DNA of 19,246 nucleotides, taken from contig JAJFUH010000110.1 of the NCBI GenBank assembly GCA_021372535.1, forward strand, positions 1-19,246. Reading direction: 5' to 3'. Shown here piece after piece: positions 16,119-19,246 of this stretch. Made by a program: the position numbers and the translations under genes. Below the pieces are notes generated by a model. The model was not told where the DNA came from. It saw only the letters and a list, made by a program, of their open reading frames with translations, and ran no database searches. The stretch's first letter is position 1. Each line of letters opens with the position of its first letter. The DNA comes from a bacterium (GTDB lineage Bacteria; Latescibacterota; Latescibacteria; Latescibacterales; Latescibacteraceae).

Positions 16119-18578
16119 TCACCCGCCTCTCTTCATCCGTCTCATTGCCTGTGCTACACCTGTGATAGCCATGACACCGACAACAAAAAGAAGCGAAGCA
16201 AGGGTCATTTTTTTCCCCGACTCATAGGGTGTCGACCGGTAGGAAAAGACAACCTCATGGCTCCCGGCCGGGCATTCAACAGCCATGAATGTCCCGTAAG
16301 CCCGGTGAATTCGAGCGGGAGTGCCATCGACAGAGGCGTGCCAGTAGGGAACAAAATTCTCGGACACCACGAGAAGCCCCGGAGCCGCGCAATTCGCTTT
16401 CATTCGGATACCGTCACGGGTATACGCGACATCTTCCGCCCGCGAGACCGTTTCGCCTGTTCCTGCGCCTGCGCCGGGCAGCCCGATCCCGCACTCTTCG
16501 TTGATAATGGCTTTCACGGCGGGATTGAAGTCCGCATCACGAAGACGCTCAACCGCGAGAGTATCATCGGGAACCACAACACAGTCATGCACGATAAACG
16601 CACGGGGCAGCGCGGCGGTATTTTCAACGAGCACGGTATTGTTATCCTGGAGCGGAACGGCTATATATTTAACGCCGGCGACCCTGAGAAAGTTGTTTTT
16701 AGGAATCTCCTCCTGTTTGAAATTGTAATCATCGAGCCAGTACTGGAAGTAATTTCTGAAAATCTTCCCGGCGTACAGCTCGTACCGCTGAAGTTCGTTG
16801 TTGTGATGACCGTCGGCGGACTCGATCCCGAAGACTGCATAGTAATTGGGGCTCTGCCTCTGGCTCAGGGTCAGAAGGCCCGCAAAAACCCTGAACGGAG
16901 GCTCGTTTTTCATCTTATCCCGAAGCTCTCTGACCACCCGGTCGGGAGCAATACCCGGAAAAGTCGCGGGATCGATGACCTTGATAAATCCATTGTCCAC
17001 GATCGCGCCGTCGACAAAGGCAACGAGGGCGATGAGCACAACAAGCGCCGTCACCCCGATCTTCCGGGACAGAAACATCCACAATCCCGCGAGCGCGGCT
17101 CCCGAGAACAGCACGATACGCCAGAGATCGCTCCTGATATAGGGCAGGTTGGCCTGGAGCGCATCGAGCTTCTGATCGGACACACCATGATAGAGTACCG
17201 CCCGCCAGAGATCGAGGAGACCGTTCATTCCGACAGTGGCGACAATTGCCGCGACAATGATCCCGCCGACAGCATAGAGGAGCCGGTGGTCGCTCTCCTT
17301 CAGCGAGGTTTTCCGCTCGAAAAGCGCATCGAGGAACAGCGCGGCCATGACACACACTGAAAAACCGAACATGAAAATCATCATGCCCGATGCCCGGAAA
17401 TTCTTGATGCCCGGAACAAACGCATAGAACAGCCGGTAGACCGGTGTATTCCCCCCGAGCGAATATATGAGCGACAGAATACCCGTTCCCAGGAAAAACC
17501 ACGTCTTCCGTGTCCGGAAGCAGAGCAGCGCGAGCAGGGCGAAGAGGACGGGAAGAATTCCGCCGTATTCGGAGTTCAGCTTGAAGAAGTTTCTCCCCCA
17601 GTAGGTATTTCGCGAACGGTCTCCGATGCCTGCTTCGAATCCGGGGAATGACGGTACTATCAGACCCATCGCCTCTTCGGGATTCATCGACCATGAGGTG
17701 GCATATTCATAGCCGGTACGCTCGGCACCGGCGCGCACCGACTCGGTGGTTGTGAACCTGTAGGACGGCAGGAGCTGGACAGCGCCGAGGGTCAACGCCA
17801 CAATCACGGCAAGCGCGAAAAGGCCCGTTTTCAGAGCACGTCCCGAGCCGCTTTCCTCTCCGCTGAAAAACAGCCTGAACAGAAAATAGAGTCCGATGAG
17901 CCAGTATGAATAATACGCCATCTGCACGTGCGATGTGAGGATGAGCAGCCCCATCACTGCGCCGAGCCCGGTGAAGGTCGGCAATCGCGGCCTGTTCATG
18001 CCCCTTTCGAGAAGCGCGAGCGCGAGCGGAAGAAAGGCGATCACATACATCTTCGCGTCATGCCCCGAATACAGCAGCGTCACGAACGAGGGCGCCAGCA
18101 TATACATGATTCCGCCGAGAAAAGCAGCCTCGCGGCGCACGTTGAGTGTCCTCAGGAAGAGGAACATGAATATCCCGGCAAGGAGCACATGCCACACGAG
18201 CTTGTGCCCGAGCGCCCGTGTGAGCGGCATGTAGAACTTGAGCCAGGCGCCGGGATAGAAGGTATCGCCGTGCATGGCGTCGATAAAGGGCATCCCTCCG
18301 AGAATGAGCGGATTCCAGCGCGGTATTCCGCCGTACTCGGCATGGTAATCCTTGTAGAACTGGCGGGTGTAGATGCCGTCCGGAATGGTATCGGTACCAT
18401 ACAGCATGCCGTCGCCGAACAGGAAAACACGGAAGAGAATCACCGTGACAGCCAGATAGACGGCGAAAAATACCCAATGCGCCCTCGGGCCGGAAATCAC
18501 GGTGTCAATTACTGAGGTTTTTTCCGATCGGGCAGTGTCTTTACTCTTTGGTTCGTGCTGTTTTTTTTTCTTTACCAT
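16119..18578 (-). CDS. YfhO-family multi-pass membrane protein (GT-C-like)
   Basis: The 819-residue protein has a short basic cytoplasmic start (MVKKKKQHEPKSKD), a first helix at about 34-54 and then many hydrophobic helices up to about residue 535. A soluble mainly beta region follows (about 545-780), with one last helix near the C-terminus (KKMTLASLLFVVGVMAITGVAQAM). Family marks are YGTDTIPDGIYTRQFY after helix 1, IPRWNPLILGGMPFIDAMHGDTFYPGAWL, NFRASGMMIFMFGFSV, NNFLRVAGVKYIAVP, and the C-terminal VSENFVPYWHASVDGTPARIHRAYGTFMAVECPAGSHEVVFSYRS. This matches YfhO/bacterial membrane protein family members, thought to be GT-C-fold glycosyltransferases using lipid-linked sugars; the substrate is unknown. 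The length is normal. AAAGG lies about 12 nt before the ATG. It appears to be monocistronic. Confidence 0.87.
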   Translation of the reverse strand: MVKKKKQHEPKSKDTARSEKTSVIDTVISGPRAHWVFFAVYLAVTVILFRVFLFGDGMLYGTDTIPDGIYTRQFYKDYHAEYGGIPRWNPLILGGMPFIDAMHGDTFYPGAWLKFYMPLTRALGHKLVWHVLLAGIFMFLFLRTLNVRREAAFLGGIMYMLAPSFVTLLYSGHDAKMYVIAFLPLALALLERGMNRPRLPTFTGLGAVMGLLILTSHVQMAYYSYWLIGLYFLFRLFFSGEESGSGRALKTGLFALAVIVALTLGAVQLLPSYRFTTTESVRAGAERTGYEYATSWSMNPEEAMGLIVPSFPGFEAGIGDRSRNTYWGRNFFKLNSEYGGILPVLFALLALLCFRTRKTWFFLGTGILSLIYSLGGNTPVYRLFYAFVPGIKNFRASGMMIFMFGFSVCVMAALFLDALFERKTSLKESDHRLLYAVGGIIVAAIVATVGMNGLLDLWRAVLYHGVSDQKLDALQANLPYIRSDLWRIVLFSGAALAGLWMFLSRKIGVTALVVLIALVAFVDGAIVDNGFIKVIDPATFPGIAPDRVVRELRDKMKNEPPFRVFAGLLTLSQRQSPNYYAVFGIESADGHHNNELQRYELYAGKIFRNYFQYWLDDYNFKQEEIPKNNFLRVAGVKYIAVPLQDNNTVLVENTAALPRAFIVHDCVVVPDDTLAVERLRDADFNPAVKAIINEECGIGLPGAGAGTGETVSRAEDVAYTRDGIRMKANCAAPGLLVVSENFVPYWHASVDGTPARIHRAYGTFMAVECPAGSHEVVFSYRSTPYESGKKMTLASLLFVVGVMAITGVAQAMRRMKRGG

Positions 18579-18629
18579 AACATGGGAGCCTTTATCAGGT
18601 AGAGTTAATCTCTGTATAAATAAATGATT

Positions 18630-18658
18630 ATGATATATTATTAGTTATTCAATTACAA
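18630..18658 (-). promoter_or_regulatory. Candidate sigma70-type promoter upstream of the YfhO-type gene
   Basis: On the minus strand TTGTAA (18658-18653) and TATCAT (18635-18630) are separated by 17 nt, with four and five matches to consensus, about 52 nt before the ATG. The region is AT-rich, so chance matches are easier. The spacing and position still support it. Confidence 0.4.
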
Positions 18659-18747
18659 AAAAATACTCCAACATAGTGTGCTGTAGCCAGTATCTATAGA
18701 TATGAATAGAATTCCGGCGGTGGAAAAAAACGTTTCCGATCTGTACT

Positions 18748-18894
18748 CCCCGTTGAAAAGCCCCGCGTTCACAACCGGTTTTCGGAAAAAGAATGGGTGT
18801 TGTCCGAGCGAGCCGAAGGCTCGTGAGTTCACACATTCCCGAAAAACGGGCAGTGAACGGGGAATAAGGCTTTTCACGGGGTGCCCTTTCCTTG
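18748..18894. repeat. Foldback repeat, copy 1
   Basis: 147 bp are identical to 19100-19246 except one base (C at 18775, A at 19127). The unit folds back on itself in nested arms. CCCCGTTGAAAAGCC (18748-18762) pairs with GGCTTTTCACGGGG (18868-18881). CCCCGCGTTCAC (18761-18772) pairs with GTGAACGGGG (18853-18862). CCGGTTTTCGG (18775-18785) pairs with CCGAAAAACGG (18839-18849). The core hairpin is CGAGCC/GGCTCG (18809-18823). A further hairpin just outside, TTCCTTTG (18900-18907) with CAAAGGAA (18914-18921), may belong to the same element. No transposase gene is nearby, so it may be a MITE-like or REP-like element, or encode a structured RNA. Confidence 0.85.
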
Positions 18895-19099
18895 GTTACT
18901 TCCTTTGGGCACGCAAAGGAAAGGAACGTAATTATCGAACTTAATAGAATATGATATGTGTCATCGTGGGTACCCAAAAACCACTACTCCAATGAAAATA
19001 ATCCCTATTATATCATGCTCTGGTGCCCCCTCAAAAATCTAGGATGAATTGTATTGTAATAAATAGTATAACACCCTTTGGATCTTGTGATTTTTTAAC

Positions 19100-19246
19100 C
19101 CCCGTTGAAAAGCCCCGCGTTCACAAACGGTTTTCGGAAAAAGAATGGGTGTTGTCCGAGCGAGCCGAAGGCTCGTGAGTTCACACATTCCCGAAAAACG
19201 GGCAGTGAACGGGGAATAAGGCTTTTCACGGGGTGCCCTTTCCTTG
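19100..19246. repeat. Foldback repeat, copy 2 (cut by window end)
   Basis: This is the second direct copy, same orientation, 352 bp from the first, with one mismatch in 147 bp. The window ends inside the match, so the true unit is longer than 147 bp. The 205 bp between the copies (18895-19099) holds the extra hairpin at 18900-18921 and AT-rich sequence with no gene I can support. Confidence 0.85.

Noticed and set aside
16050-17360. Long open frame (436 codons) on the plus strand
   Set aside because: It runs antisense through the YfhO-type gene, is rich in R, H, G and P with no domain, and is a codon-bias shadow.
18645-18977. Minus-strand open frame of 110 codons across repeat copy 1
   Set aside because: It lies almost wholly in the foldback repeat and AT-rich flank, with no ribosome site or domain. 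Reading through a palindromic repeat is the simpler explanation.
18748-19246. CRISPR array
   Set aside because: There are only two copies, the unit is over 147 bp and strongly self-complementary, the gap is 205 bp, and no cas genes are present.

Overview
All supported genes lie on the minus strand, so transcription runs from high to low coordinates. The window holds twelve protein-coding genes in a few tightly packed transcription units, separated by short intergenic stretches that carry hairpin-rich repeats. No rRNA, tRNA, CRISPR array, prophage or transposase gene was seen. The mix suggests an uncultivated Gram-negative-type bacterium of the wider FCB group (Latescibacteria, KSB1, Fibrobacteres or Marinimicrobia-like). 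The clues are a secreted beta-propeller protein ending in a FlgD-like/type IX-type sorting domain with an NPFNP motif, a GT9 heptosyltransferase-type enzyme (LPS), a YfhO-type giant membrane protein, and GGAG-type ribosome binding sites. This placement is inference; no marker gene fixes the phylum.

Layout from high to low coordinates. (a) 18579-19246 is non-coding. It holds two copies, 352 bp apart, of a near-identical foldback repeat of at least 147 bp, followed by an AT-rich promoter region. (b) 16119-18578 is a YfhO-family multi-pass membrane protein. (c) 15865-16118 is a hairpin-rich C/G-tract repeat. (d) 15864-11803 is a two-gene unit: a 1022-residue P-loop NTPase with a very long helical N-terminal region, and 15 nt further on an MscS-family channel with a signal peptide. 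I did not recognise this pair as a named system, and it is the best candidate for something undescribed. (e) 11648-7559 is a translationally coupled unit: a polyprenol-phosphate mannose/glucose synthase (Dpm1 type), a GT2 glycosyltransferase fused to the membrane and Rossmann-like part of a polyprenyl glycosylphosphotransferase, and a CtpA-type S41 protease. It ends in a clear intrinsic terminator at about 7494-7528. (f) 7358-1644 holds NfnA and NfnB (electron-bifurcating ferredoxin:NADP oxidoreductase type), FolC, and a secreted protein with 14 propeller blades. (g) 1437-2 holds a stand-alone phosphopantothenoylcysteine decarboxylase (CoaC without CoaB) coupled to a GT9 glycosyltransferase.

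Most neighbours serve housekeeping redox and cofactor metabolism (Nfn, FolC, CoaC) or the cell envelope (GT9, GT2 fusion, Dpm1, CtpA, MscS, YfhO). Four junctions share the same 4-nt start/stop overlap (ATGA), which supports both the chosen starts and co-translation. Three sequence deviations deserve attention: the CoaC reductive cysteine position is Asp, the FolC DGAHN motif reads DGACN, and the large NTPase has Glu-Asn in place of the usual Walker B acidic pair.
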